This document shows, piece after piece, positions 36,140 through 45,374 of a stretch of 64,000 nucleotides of DNA; position 1 is the stretch's first letter, and every line of letters begins with the position of its first letter. Both the position numbers and the translations under genes were made by a program. Below the pieces are notes generated by a model. It searched no databases, was not told the DNA's origin, and saw nothing but the letters and a program-made list of their open reading frames with translations. The stretch spans positions 746,668 to 810,667 of the forward strand of contig NZ_CAKKNB010000003.1 in assembly GCF_918741295.1 (NCBI RefSeq). The letters run 5' to 3'. This stretch comes from Aquabacterium sp. CECT 9606. Lineage in GTDB: Bacteria; Pseudomonadota; Gammaproteobacteria; Burkholderiales; Burkholderiaceae_C.

Positions 36140-36733
36140 ATGGATTTGTTTCGCAGGCGCTCGATTGGGCCTTCTGACCTGAAGAGGCCGGCACCAGCGT
36201 TGATCCCCCAACCTGCACCTGCTCCTGCACCTGCACCTGCAAAAGCTACCCGGGCCACGCCGCTCACACATTCGTCCCTCGCTAGGACCTGCGACAAGGA
36301 CATTGCCCTCGCAGCCTTGAATGGACTGCGGATCTTGCTCGCGGAAGACCACGAGGTGAACGCGCATCTGCTGATCGAAGAGCTTGAGCACTATGGCGCC
36401 AGCGTCAACCACGTGCTGGAAGGCGAATCCGCATGTGCGCTTGCTTTGGCCATGCCGCGCCCGCAGGTGGTTTTGATGGACTGCCAAATGCCCGGGGTTG
36501 ATGGCTTTGAGGCCGCCAGGCGCATCAGGCAGGAGGAGGCTCAACGAGGGCTGGTGCCTGTACCCATCGTCGCACTCACTGGGCTGTCCCGCGAATTCGA
36601 GCAGGAACATTCGTTTTCAGCAGGCATGGATGCCTATCTTGTCAAGCCCTTTTCCTCGAGGCAGCTTGCGCAAACGATCTTCGAAGTGGCAGGCATCACC
36701 CTGGAAGAGAAGCAGCTCAGGGACTCGGCTTGA
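36140..36733 (+). CDS. Response regulator (receiver domain, no recognized output domain)
   Basis: RILLAEDHEVNAHLL...VVLMDCQMPGVDGFEAARRIR...VPIVALTG...MDAYLVKPF; Pro/Ala-rich N-terminal linker. Confidence 0.85.
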   Translation: MDLFRRRSIGPSDLKRPAPALIPQPAPAPAPAPAKATRATPLTHSSLARTCDKDIALAALNGLRILLAEDHEVNAHLLIEELEHYGASVNHVLEGESACALALAMPRPQVVLMDCQMPGVDGFEAARRIRQEEAQRGLVPVPIVALTGLSREFEQEHSFSAGMDAYLVKPFSSRQLAQTIFEVAGITLEEKQLRDSA

Positions 36734-38057
36734 GATGCAGCGGAAGGCTGAGTGAAATCCTGGTGCCCTCTCCAGGCCGACTCTCCAGGCGCAGTTCGCC
36801 TTTCAGCATGTCCACCAGGAGCCTGACCACCGTCAAGCCCAGTCCGCTGCCTTCAGCCAAGGCCACGCTCGGATCGGACGACAGCCGCACATAAGGCTTC
36901 CAGATTTCAGGAACCTTCGTCTCATCGATGCCAATGCCCGTGTCTTGCACGATCAGTTCGACACCCGAGGCCACCTTGCGAACGGCAATATCGATCTGCC
37001 CCTTCTTGGTGTACTTCACGGCGTTGTTAAGCAGGTTGTTCATGATCTGCTGCACCCGCATCGAATCACCGACCACCGCCTGGCATGCCTCTGGAATATC
37101 AAGGACGATGTCCGTCGAACGATCCCGCGCGGCGCCACGGTAGTTCTCCACCAGCCCCATCAGCAACCAGTCCAATCGAAACGATTCTTCGATCGCAGGC
37201 GCAAGCCCGACGGCCTGCTTGGTGATGACGATCAAGTCTGCCAAATGCGAATTGAGCTGAGCGGACGACGATCGAATGCGGAGGATATTCTGAAGCTCAG
37301 AGGCAGGCAGGTTCAATTCGTTGAATCGCCGCTGCAGAGAGTCGAGCGCGGCGACGATGGTTTGGAGAGGAGATCTCAACTCATGCGAGATCATGCCAAG
37401 GACCATCAACTTGGAAGCTGTGGCAGCTTGCTGCGCGTCGATGTTATGTCGCCGTTGCATGTCGATCCAGAACAGGATGGCCAGATACAAGGGCTGAATG
37501 ACGATCAGCGTCACCACCGTTAAAGTGGTCTGGGGTCCGATGTGGCTGCGAAAGAAGATCAGCACAACGGCACACTGGAGCGCCGTGAGGATGGCCTGGA
37601 CCAGGGGAAGTACATGCGATCTGCGCAGCAGCAGGGCAAACGACGCCAGATACAACAGCGGCGTGGCCAGACCGATTCGACTGATGGCCGAATCATCTTC
37701 CAACGGGGGGTGGCAAAAGAAGGCGACGAAAAGCGACGACTGAAAGTAGGCCAGCAGCACGATCAGCACCAATGCCCTGCTGCGCATGATCAGCGCTGGA
37801 CGGGCCCAGGTTGCCACGCCCATGAGGGCCAGAAACAAGATCAGCACTGGCAGGCCCACGGCATCGAACTGAGACAGTTGGCCCAGCGCCTTGCCTGTGG
37901 CCCAAACGATGAGCGCCGCCAGCGCGCCACCAACTTCAATGAGCCCGACAACCAAGGCGCTTTCTTGTGCACGGGCGCCAGCTTCGTTGCCCGTTCGCTT
38001 GGCCAACTTGAAGCCCGACCAACTCATTGGGGATGACTGCTTCGCTTGCTCTGCCAC
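36717..38057 (-). CDS. Membrane sensor histidine kinase (second)
   Basis: Multi-TM N-terminus; LGMISHELRSPLQT, NNLLNNAVKYTKKG, DTGIGIDETK, EGSGLGLTVVRLL. Confidence 0.88.
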   Translation of the reverse strand: MAEQAKQSSPMSWSGFKLAKRTGNEAGARAQESALVVGLIEVGGALAALIVWATGKALGQLSQFDAVGLPVLILFLALMGVATWARPALIMRSRALVLIVLLAYFQSSLFVAFFCHPPLEDDSAISRIGLATPLLYLASFALLLRRSHVLPLVQAILTALQCAVVLIFFRSHIGPQTTLTVVTLIVIQPLYLAILFWIDMQRRHNIDAQQAATASKLMVLGMISHELRSPLQTIVAALDSLQRRFNELNLPASELQNILRIRSSSAQLNSHLADLIVITKQAVGLAPAIEESFRLDWLLMGLVENYRGAARDRSTDIVLDIPEACQAVVGDSMRVQQIMNNLLNNAVKYTKKGQIDIAVRKVASGVELIVQDTGIGIDETKVPEIWKPYVRLSSDPSVALAEGSGLGLTVVRLLVDMLKGELRLESRPGEGTRISLSLPLHLKPSP

Positions 38058-38902
38058 CGGTGGATGACGGACTCCAAGATCATCAACTGAGCAGGCTTCT
38101 CGTGGATCTCCACATCGAAGGTGCTCACGAGATTGGCGATCTCGGCGCGCAGCGTCTCCCTGGCTTGTCCCGTCAGCAAGAGAATCGGGGCTGATGGTTT
38201 CTTCGCTCGGATGCCCTTGACGAGGGCGGAAGCGGTTTCCTTCCCTGGGCCCAGGAGAAAGTCGATGATGTAAACATCGAAATCATCCAACTCTGGCGCC
38301 AGTTCGGCCTCGGATGAAAACGCCTTGGCCGTGAAGCCTCCGGCGTTCAAGGCGTCCCGTACGGCGCTCGCCACCGACACGTCATCGTCCAGGACAGCCA
38401 CGTAGACGTTCTCGCTGGGCTTGGGAAGGACCGTCAGATCGGCAACTTCGAAGAACTCTTCGCTGGGCGAATGAGCGCCTGCTGTGTAAGGGATGATTTT
38501 CCAACGCGGCGCACCACGCAGCGCCACCAATTGGCCAACTTTGGGCCGCTCGACCAGCTTGCGAATGACCGCCCTGGCGCCGTACCACGTGTCGCCAATG
38601 CGCATCTCACAGGCTGTATTTGCCGATGGCGTCTTCGCCAGTGGGGTTGCGCCGAAGAATGTGCTGATCGAGTCTTCGAAGTGCTGAACGATCAAGATGA
38701 TCTCTTCGATCAGCCAACCGGGCCCCTCACCCAACCTTCTGCGGGCTTGAGCCATGGACAAGCCGGTGACTTCCGACACAAACGAAGCCTGCTTTCGCTC
38801 AGGTACGCCTCGACCTTCCAGGTAGGCAGCCATTTGGCGCGTGATGTCTCGGTGAAGCGCAGTTCCGCTATGGAGGTCATCCATGTTGTCTGGGTTGCTC
38901 AT
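38024..38902 (-). CDS. HTH (BetR-like) + receiver domain response regulator
   Basis: N-terminal helical HTH-like segment (QASFVSEVTGLSMAQARRRLGE); C-terminal receiver VAVLDDDVSVASAVRDAL...DVYIIDFLLGPG...ILLLTG...IHEKP. Confidence 0.7.
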   Translation of the reverse strand: MSNPDNMDDLHSGTALHRDITRQMAAYLEGRGVPERKQASFVSEVTGLSMAQARRRLGEGPGWLIEEIILIVQHFEDSISTFFGATPLAKTPSANTACEMRIGDTWYGARAVIRKLVERPKVGQLVALRGAPRWKIIPYTAGAHSPSEEFFEVADLTVLPKPSENVYVAVLDDDVSVASAVRDALNAGGFTAKAFSSEAELAPELDDFDVYIIDFLLGPGKETASALVKGIRAKKPSAPILLLTGQARETLRAEIANLVSTFDVEIHEKPAQLMILESVIHRWQSKRSSHPQ

Positions 38903-38997
38903 GGCTCATTTTAGTTGTTCATACGAGGCGGCTCGCCGCTGCGCACCATCGACGCCCTTCGCAACAAACGACGCAGATTGTTGCAACAAATCAAAGA

Positions 38998-39137
38998 ACC
39001 TTAAAAGATTCTTTTACGCAAGATGTTGACAAGAAACAGATCTTAAAAGATACTTTTCTCGTGAACATTGCACAAAACGATCTTATAAGATTGGATTTAT
39101 GGGGTCAGCCAATGGTGTTTTTCCAATCTTTTAAGAA
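38998..39137. promoter_or_regulatory. Array of four operator-like pseudopalindromes (consensus ATCTTWWAAGAT)
   Basis: ACCTTAAAAGAT (38998), ATCTTAAAAGAT (39040), ATCTTATAAGAT (39080, perfect palindrome), ATCTTTTAAGAA (39126); spacings 42, 40, 46 nt; AT-rich region upstream of the HTH-receiver gene. Confidence 0.72.
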
Positions 39138-39587
39138 CAAAACACCTACGAGGCAAGCATCAACGAGCGATCCGTTCCTCTGGAACAAAGGTCGTAAGTA
39201 GCGCCACCAGTGTAGGTGAACGCCATGGAAGGATCAGGGAGTGATGCAGCGCTCCCACACGGTAGAGGCAAATCAGGACGTGTGAATGGCCCTTCAGTTA
39301 GGGCAATTGTTGAGGGTGAGTGGATGGTGTGTTGATGCCCTTGCACGGCGCGTCCCAGATAAGTTTTCACGAACCGCATGGCTCTGCTTGTTTCTTGATT
39401 GCATTGAGTTTTTCAGTCCCCCGCCGGACCCAACCCATTCGGGGTTTCTGCTATAGGGCCGCTGCTTTCTGTCTTTTCCCCGGCAGTCAGTGTGATTTGC
39501 TCCGAATAGGTGGGGGGCTGATTTTTATTCGGTGAGCACTTGAACGCTTCCCGCGTGATGCCGTCCGCCATACCTTGAGAACAACAG

Positions 39588-40346
39588 ATGATCAAAGACA
39601 TCAGCCCCGTCGAATGGAACACCTTGTCGCGTGACTGGGGAGATGCCCGCCCCGGCTCACATGGTTGCAGCCATGTCCAAACCGAACCCCCGCAAATGCA
39701 AGCGATGCTCGCATTGCTTCAATGCCAACAGCGTGCTGCTGATGAATTGAAAGAACGAGGCCTGTTGAAACCATGCCGAGAGTTCACCGCCCAATTCAGG
39801 GCCACAACATGGCAGAGGCCTCCCGACGACATCAGCGTGATCCGAATCGCCGAGGGGATCGAGTACTTCTACACCGCCAATGGGCGGAGGTGTTTCAATG
39901 GAAAGTTGATCAGCATTTGGGACCACGATCACAGTGACGCCAAGATCGGCAACTTCATCAAACTGGACAGGTCACTCATTCACCACAAACTTGATCAATT
40001 CAAAAACGCGTTTCCGGAGATCACCTATTTCTGGATCGTTCTCTCCTCCGTGGTCATCGCTCATTTTTTCTCGCATGAACGCAAAGGCGGTGAGCCAACC
40101 GCATGCGGACAGGGCCTGGCTTTGCTCAGCCAGAAGGTTCAGTACGACCAGTCGGCCATTGAATCGGTCTTTCACAAACCCGCCGACGTTTGCGATGTGG
40201 CCTATTCCATTCGCCATCTGAAAGTGGGCAAGTACGGCACGTTCACGCTGTCGGTACTTGCCGAAGAGGTCGTCTTGATGCGGATCGAACTGGGACTGCT
40301 CCAAAAGGTGGCTCGCACGGCCGATATCGGCATCCTGATCGACTGA
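39588..40346 (+). CDS. Uncharacterized protein
   Basis: 252 aa ORF, first of a compact three-ORF cassette. Confidence 0.5.
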   Translation: MIKDISPVEWNTLSRDWGDARPGSHGCSHVQTEPPQMQAMLALLQCQQRAADELKERGLLKPCREFTAQFRATTWQRPPDDISVIRIAEGIEYFYTANGRRCFNGKLISIWDHDHSDAKIGNFIKLDRSLIHHKLDQFKNAFPEITYFWIVLSSVVIAHFFSHERKGGEPTACGQGLALLSQKVQYDQSAIESVFHKPADVCDVAYSIRHLKVGKYGTFTLSVLAEEVVLMRIELGLLQKVARTADIGILID

Positions 40347-40354
40347 GGCCAACG

Positions 40355-40576
40355 ATGGTCAGCCGCGAACAATTTGCCAGCTTCATGCGCTCTGTCATCC
40401 TGTCTGAAGCAACCCCTCTCTCTTGTCTTTTGGGCGACCTGCATGACGGCGCAGTACACGAACTCGTGGAGCATGCGTCATCGAACGCAAGTCACGTGGC
40501 CGGGCCTTCGCCTGCCATCGCCATCTGGATCGGGGCGGTTGCGAACAAAACGCTGATCTGCGGGAACCATCCATGA
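40355..40576 (+). CDS. Uncharacterized small protein
   Basis: 73 aa MVSREQFASFMRSVILSEATPLSCLLGDL...; stop overlaps next start (ATGA). Confidence 0.45.
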   Translation: MVSREQFASFMRSVILSEATPLSCLLGDLHDGAVHELVEHASSNASHVAGPSPAIAIWIGAVANKTLICGNHP

Positions 40577-41571
40577 CCTTCACCGACTTGTCAGCGGTTC
40601 AGCGCCTGCGCTTTTTCACAAACATCGAGTTCCCCGTCATCGGCAAGCGGCTCGAACGCATCTTCTGGCTGCATGGCACAAGAAAGTCCCGAGAAGTCGA
40701 TCTGCCGATCGGTCAGGACACCATGCTGCTCGTTTCGCAGTTGTTGAAAAAGTCTCACCAGCATCCGCTGGAGTTGGAGACTGCCTTGCCCTGGAACATG
40801 GGCGTGGACCGCGAGATGCTGCCCAAACGGCTCGACCAGCTGTGGCTGTATGGAACCACGTTCTTCGAAGCGCTCTCCAGTGACGAGCGGCTGGAGACCG
40901 CTTGGCTGGAGACAGCCCGCGACATCTCATTGCTCATTCAATTGAAGCGAACCGTACCCTCGTTGTTTGTGGGCTATTTGAACAAATTCAGCAACAGCCT
41001 GCCTTCGTCCGTACACGACTACTTGCTGGTGCACGCGCTGGAGGAGATCACTCAAACATTGATCTTCAGACGCTTCACCCAAATCGCGAACCTGCCCTAC
41101 TTCCAAAGACTGCCGGCTTACACACAAACATCCGCGCTCTTTCCCGAGATGCATCCTTGCGTGGGGCTTCTAGGCACCTTGATCATCGGTTGGATGGTGG
41201 ATTCGGGGGCGATGTACGCCACGCAGGCTTCAGGCATTGACCCGCTCACAAGGGAAATTTTCAAACAGCATCACTCGGTCAAGATCCGTCACATCGAGTT
41301 TTCACGACGAATCATTGAGGACTACTTGGGCAACGCAAGCATCCGAGAGCGCCACAAGTTCCGGGAGATCTTCAGGCATGTGATCCCAGAAATCCTGAAA
41401 TCCCTCCGATTCGACCCCGAGATTGCCCAACACACCAGTTTTCCATTTCCGGTAAGCGGCAACCACGCGGCATCGATCGAGGCGGTCAGGACGTCCGTCC
41501 ACAGCCAGTTGCTCGACGAAGAGCGGTTCAAGAGCATGATGAACTGGCTCTGGAAAATGGAACTCATCTGA
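40573..41571 (+). CDS. Diiron-oxygenase-like (AurF-like) protein, divergent
   Basis: 332 aa helical; HALEEITQTLIFRRF and HHSVKIRHIEFSRRIIEDY resemble AurF/ferritin-like iron-binding helices but with some ligand positions changed. Confidence 0.4.
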   Translation: MTFTDLSAVQRLRFFTNIEFPVIGKRLERIFWLHGTRKSREVDLPIGQDTMLLVSQLLKKSHQHPLELETALPWNMGVDREMLPKRLDQLWLYGTTFFEALSSDERLETAWLETARDISLLIQLKRTVPSLFVGYLNKFSNSLPSSVHDYLLVHALEEITQTLIFRRFTQIANLPYFQRLPAYTQTSALFPEMHPCVGLLGTLIIGWMVDSGAMYATQASGIDPLTREIFKQHHSVKIRHIEFSRRIIEDYLGNASIRERHKFREIFRHVIPEILKSLRFDPEIAQHTSFPFPVSGNHAASIEAVRTSVHSQLLDEERFKSMMNWLWKMELI

Positions 41572-41692
41572 TAAGCCATTTGAAGTACCGAAGAGACATC
41601 ACACCGTCTGTCGCCTTGCGCCGAGCCACCCCAGCAAAGAGGGTAGCAGTGCATCCTTCGCCGCAGACCTGAAATCGAAAGGCCCGAACCCA

Positions 41693-41739
41693 AGCCAAAC
41701 TCGAAAGCACCACCAAATACCTGGCATTGCCCGGTGACC
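41693..41739 (+). repeat. Partial copy of the conserved intergenic box, upstream of traI
   Basis: AGCCAAACTCGAAAGCACCACCAAATACCTGGCATTGCCCGGTGACC; shares AGCCAAACTCGAAA and GCATT(C)GCCCG with the copy at 52374-52441. Confidence 0.5.
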
Positions 41740-41788
41740 GCGTCCCCGTCCTTGCTAAAAATGGCCCAGGCATTTCTGAAAGCATGCG

Positions 41789-43465
41789 ATGGCAGGCCAA
41801 CTCGGCGTCAGCAGTCCCTATGCATCGTCCGACCCGGGCTTCCCTGCCCTGCCCGTCGACGAACTGCTGCTTCAGCAAGCAGCGCTGCTGGCACGCATCA
41901 AGCTTTGCCATGGCTCGGACCGGGAAGACTTCGAAGCCACGGTGGTGTCGCTGATCAGGCGCTATGCCGATCTAGTCCACCTGCTGCCTGCCACAGCCGA
42001 CAACTATTTCAGCAAGCCCGGTGGCCTGCTGCATCTGGGGATGGAGGTCGGGTTCTTCGCCTTGCAGGGCACCGACGCGCACATCTTTTCCGGGCGCTCG
42101 ACTATCTCAGCCAGACGCCATCTGGAACCGCGCTGGCGCCTGGCCACATTCATCGCGGGGCTGTGCAGCGAAGCCCATCGCGTGCTCACTCACGTCATCG
42201 TGACCGATGGCACCGGCGCGGTGTGGCCCGGCTACCTCTTCCCTCTGTCCGACTGGCTGACCGCCCAACATGCGGACCGCTACTTCCTGCGCTGGCGCCC
42301 CCATGCCATCGAGGCGCGTGGTTTGGGCTTGTTCGCGCTGGCACATGTGGTGCCGCCCGCCGTCATGCAGTACCTGGCCGAGGACAACTCGGTCATCGTG
42401 CCACACCTGATGGCCAGCATCAGCGGCATCTCGGTCTACCGCGAACGCAACGTGCTGGACGAACTTGTGCGCCGGTCCTTGGCGCTGGTGATCGATCGCA
42501 ACCTTGTCGCCAATGCCGATCGCCATGGCTCACCCCAATATGGATCGCATCTTGAGCGCTACCTGGTCAATGCTCTGAGGCATCTGGCCAGCACCCACTC
42601 GGCATGGCAGGCCAACCGCGAAAAGTCCCGCGTGTGGTTGGCTGTGGATGGCCTGTTTCTGGTCTGGCCTCATGCCGCCGAAGACATTCAAAAGCTGCTG
42701 GATGCCGAGCAACTGCAAGGCATTCCCAAAGCACCGGCCACGATCATGGATTTGCTCCTGTCTGCGGGGGTGTTTGAGCCCACCGCATCGGAGCAGCCGA
42801 CCTGGACCATCCAACCTCCAGGCTCGAAGATCAAGATTGAGGCCGTCAAGCTGACATCAGCCGCCATCCTGTTTGCAGGCATAGACCCACAAACCGCCCC
42901 GCTCGCAGAGAAATTGACGCGCATGGCGAGCGTGGCCACCCCTGTCGCGCCCGCAAAGGCACCCACCACGCAAGAGCCACCCACCACCACGGAGCCAGAC
43001 GCTCAGATACCGCTCATTCCTATAGAAGACACACCGCCTGACGAACAAGACTCAGCAACCCAAGCACCGACACAAGCCGCTGCCGAGTTGGTGAACGAAC
43101 CCGAGCCCACGCCGCCAGCTTCATTCCGCCTGCAAGCACCCATGCGGCTCAACCCCATCGTGCGCGATGTGCTCGTTGAGGTGATCCACACCTTGAACAC
43201 CGGCGCAGGCCCGGCAAAGTGCTGCACCGTGGCCCATGGCTTGTTTGTTCCCGTGAGCGAGTTCGAGCGCCGAGGGCTACAGCCATCACTGGTCTTGCGC
43301 GCACTGACGGAGGTGCGCATGCTGGCCCGCATCAGCGCCAAGGCCCCGCCCACGTCATCAAGAGATTTCAACGGCGTACCCACCGTCGGTTTGACAATCG
43401 ACCCGCGCTTCGTTGGCGGGCTGGAACTGGCGGGCTTTGCCCTGCCCGCCGACCAGGAGCCATGA
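41789..43465 (+). CDS. traI: MobH-family relaxase TraI
   Basis: NYFSKPGGLLHLGMEVGFFALQ resembles the TraI_2/MobH HD-like motif; immediately precedes traD. Confidence 0.83.
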   Translation: MAGQLGVSSPYASSDPGFPALPVDELLLQQAALLARIKLCHGSDREDFEATVVSLIRRYADLVHLLPATADNYFSKPGGLLHLGMEVGFFALQGTDAHIFSGRSTISARRHLEPRWRLATFIAGLCSEAHRVLTHVIVTDGTGAVWPGYLFPLSDWLTAQHADRYFLRWRPHAIEARGLGLFALAHVVPPAVMQYLAEDNSVIVPHLMASISGISVYRERNVLDELVRRSLALVIDRNLVANADRHGSPQYGSHLERYLVNALRHLASTHSAWQANREKSRVWLAVDGLFLVWPHAAEDIQKLLDAEQLQGIPKAPATIMDLLLSAGVFEPTASEQPTWTIQPPGSKIKIEAVKLTSAAILFAGIDPQTAPLAEKLTRMASVATPVAPAKAPTTQEPPTTTEPDAQIPLIPIEDTPPDEQDSATQAPTQAAAELVNEPEPTPPASFRLQAPMRLNPIVRDVLVEVIHTLNTGAGPAKCCTVAHGLFVPVSEFERRGLQPSLVLRALTEVRMLARISAKAPPTSSRDFNGVPTVGLTIDPRFVGGLELAGFALPADQEP

Positions 43466-43466
43466 C

Positions 43467-45374
43467 ATGTTCATCCGCCGCTACGAGATGCCATGGCGAC
43501 ATGCCTACGAGGTCTACGCTGGCCTGGTCTGGGGCCTGGCGCTGGTCTTCTTCATGGTGGTGGGCGTCATTGGCCAGGTGCCGCGCGCCTTCGCCCTGCC
43601 CTTGTCGCTCACCTGCTTTGCCATGGCCGTCCTGCGGGTGTCGCAGGCGCTGCGTATTCTGATCCTGCGCGCCTCCCTCGCCGGGCATGGCATCCAGGTG
43701 ATGGGCACCCAGGTGCAGGCACAGTGGTGCACCAACCCGAATGCCGTCTTCCTGGGCTTTGGCTTTGAGTGGCGGCCGGTGCATTCGCAGCGCCTGTACG
43801 AACTGGCCAAGATCGACTACCGCGATTTCGCGGTCTCCCCACGCCTCCTGAATTTACTGGGCTATGACAGCCTGCCGCAGCCTGATGCCGAAATCGGGCT
43901 GGCCTACATCCATGGCGTGGAACCCCGCGAGGTGCCCCTGCACCGCCCCTTGCAGAACTTCGAGGGCGGCACGCTGCTGGTGGGCACCACCCAATCGGGC
44001 AAAGGTGTGGCGCTGGCCAACCTCATCACCCAGGCGGTGCGCCGCAACGATGTCGTCATCGTCATCGATCCCAAGAACAGCCGCCGCCTCAAGCGCGTGG
44101 TCGAGCGGGCATGCCAGGACTGGCGTGAGCCTGACACGTTCATGGAATTTCACCCGGCCTTTCCCGAGGTGGGGGTGCGGCTGGATTTCACTTTCAACTG
44201 GCAAAAGCCGACCGAGATCGCCTCGCGCATCCAATCCATCATGCCGCCCGACACGGCGGGTGCCTTCTCGGCCTTTGGCTGGGATGCCGTGAACGTGGTG
44301 GTGCAAGGCCTGGTCGAGCTGGAAGAGCGCCCGAACCTAGCCAAGCTGACGCGCTACATCGAAGGGGGCATCGAGCCGGTGCTGGAAGGCTCCCTGCGGC
44401 GCTTCTATGCCGAAACGATGGGGCCCAACTGGCGTGAGCAGCCCGAGATGAAAAAGCTCATCCAGGAGGCCCAGCGCGGGAACATGAAGAGGCCCTCAGA
44501 AGCCGCCAGCCATGAGCTAATGGCCTTCGTCGCCTACTACGAGCACCATGTGGCCCAGCCACAGCGCAGCAAGGTGGTTGATGCGCAGGTGCGCACGTTC
44601 AGGCACAACCGCGAGCACTACCAAAAGATCACCGCGAACCTGCTGCCGGTGCTGTCCATGCTGACGTCCGGTGATCTGGGGCGCACCTTGTCGCCAGACC
44701 CGTTTGATGCGGATGACACCCGCCCGATCATGAACTTCGAGAAAATCGAGCGGGGCGGACATGTGCTGTACATGTGCCTGGACTCGCTGCCCGATCCCTC
44801 TGTGGCCTCGGCCATCGGCGCGCTGGCGCTGGCCGACCTGGCCGCACGGGCCGGCATGCGCTACAACCTGGGCGGCTACCGGCGCATCGCCTTGTTTGTC
44901 GATGAGGTGGCCAACGTCATCAACCAGCCCTTGATCGAAATCCTCAACAAGGGCGCTGAGGGCGGCATCTACACCACCTGCGCGATGCAGACCTTGGCCG
45001 ACCTGGCCAAGCGCCTGGGCAGTGAGGCGGCCGCACGCATGGCCCTGGGCAACTTGAACAACCTGATTGCCATGCGCTCCAAGGACAGGCCGACACAGGA
45101 CTTCATCGTCGAGACCTTTGGCAAAACCGCCATCCATTCCATGCGGGTGGGACTGGGGCATGGCGCTGATACCCACGTCGGTGATTTCTCCAGCAGCTAT
45201 TCAACCCAACTGTCCGAGAGCTTCGAAGAAATGGTGCCCGCCGATGTGCTGGGCAAGCTGCCGAACCTGCAGTACTTCGCCTCGGTCTCGGGTGGCCGGA
45301 TCATCAAGGGGCGCTTTCCGATTCTGAATCCGGATGCGCCGGGTGCCAAGCAGCGCAGTGGGGGCCCGCCATGA
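43467..45374 (+). CDS. traD: Type IV coupling protein TraD
   Basis: Walker A VGTTQSGKGVALANL, Walker B RIALFVDEVANV; 635 aa from MFIRRYEMP. Confidence 0.9.
   Translation: MFIRRYEMPWRHAYEVYAGLVWGLALVFFMVVGVIGQVPRAFALPLSLTCFAMAVLRVSQALRILILRASLAGHGIQVMGTQVQAQWCTNPNAVFLGFGFEWRPVHSQRLYELAKIDYRDFAVSPRLLNLLGYDSLPQPDAEIGLAYIHGVEPREVPLHRPLQNFEGGTLLVGTTQSGKGVALANLITQAVRRNDVVIVIDPKNSRRLKRVVERACQDWREPDTFMEFHPAFPEVGVRLDFTFNWQKPTEIASRIQSIMPPDTAGAFSAFGWDAVNVVVQGLVELEERPNLAKLTRYIEGGIEPVLEGSLRRFYAETMGPNWREQPEMKKLIQEAQRGNMKRPSEAASHELMAFVAYYEHHVAQPQRSKVVDAQVRTFRHNREHYQKITANLLPVLSMLTSGDLGRTLSPDPFDADDTRPIMNFEKIERGGHVLYMCLDSLPDPSVASAIGALALADLAARAGMRYNLGGYRRIALFVDEVANVINQPLIEILNKGAEGGIYTTCAMQTLADLAKRLGSEAAARMALGNLNNLIAMRSKDRPTQDFIVETFGKTAIHSMRVGLGHGADTHVGDFSSSYSTQLSESFEEMVPADVLGKLPNLQYFASVSGGRIIKGRFPILNPDAPGAKQRSGGPP

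Noticed and set aside
38998-39137. Replication-origin iterons / DnaA-type repeats
   Set aside because: Only four copies, pseudopalindromic rather than directional, and placed upstream of a regulator with no rep gene seen; an operator array is more likely, though an origin is not excluded.
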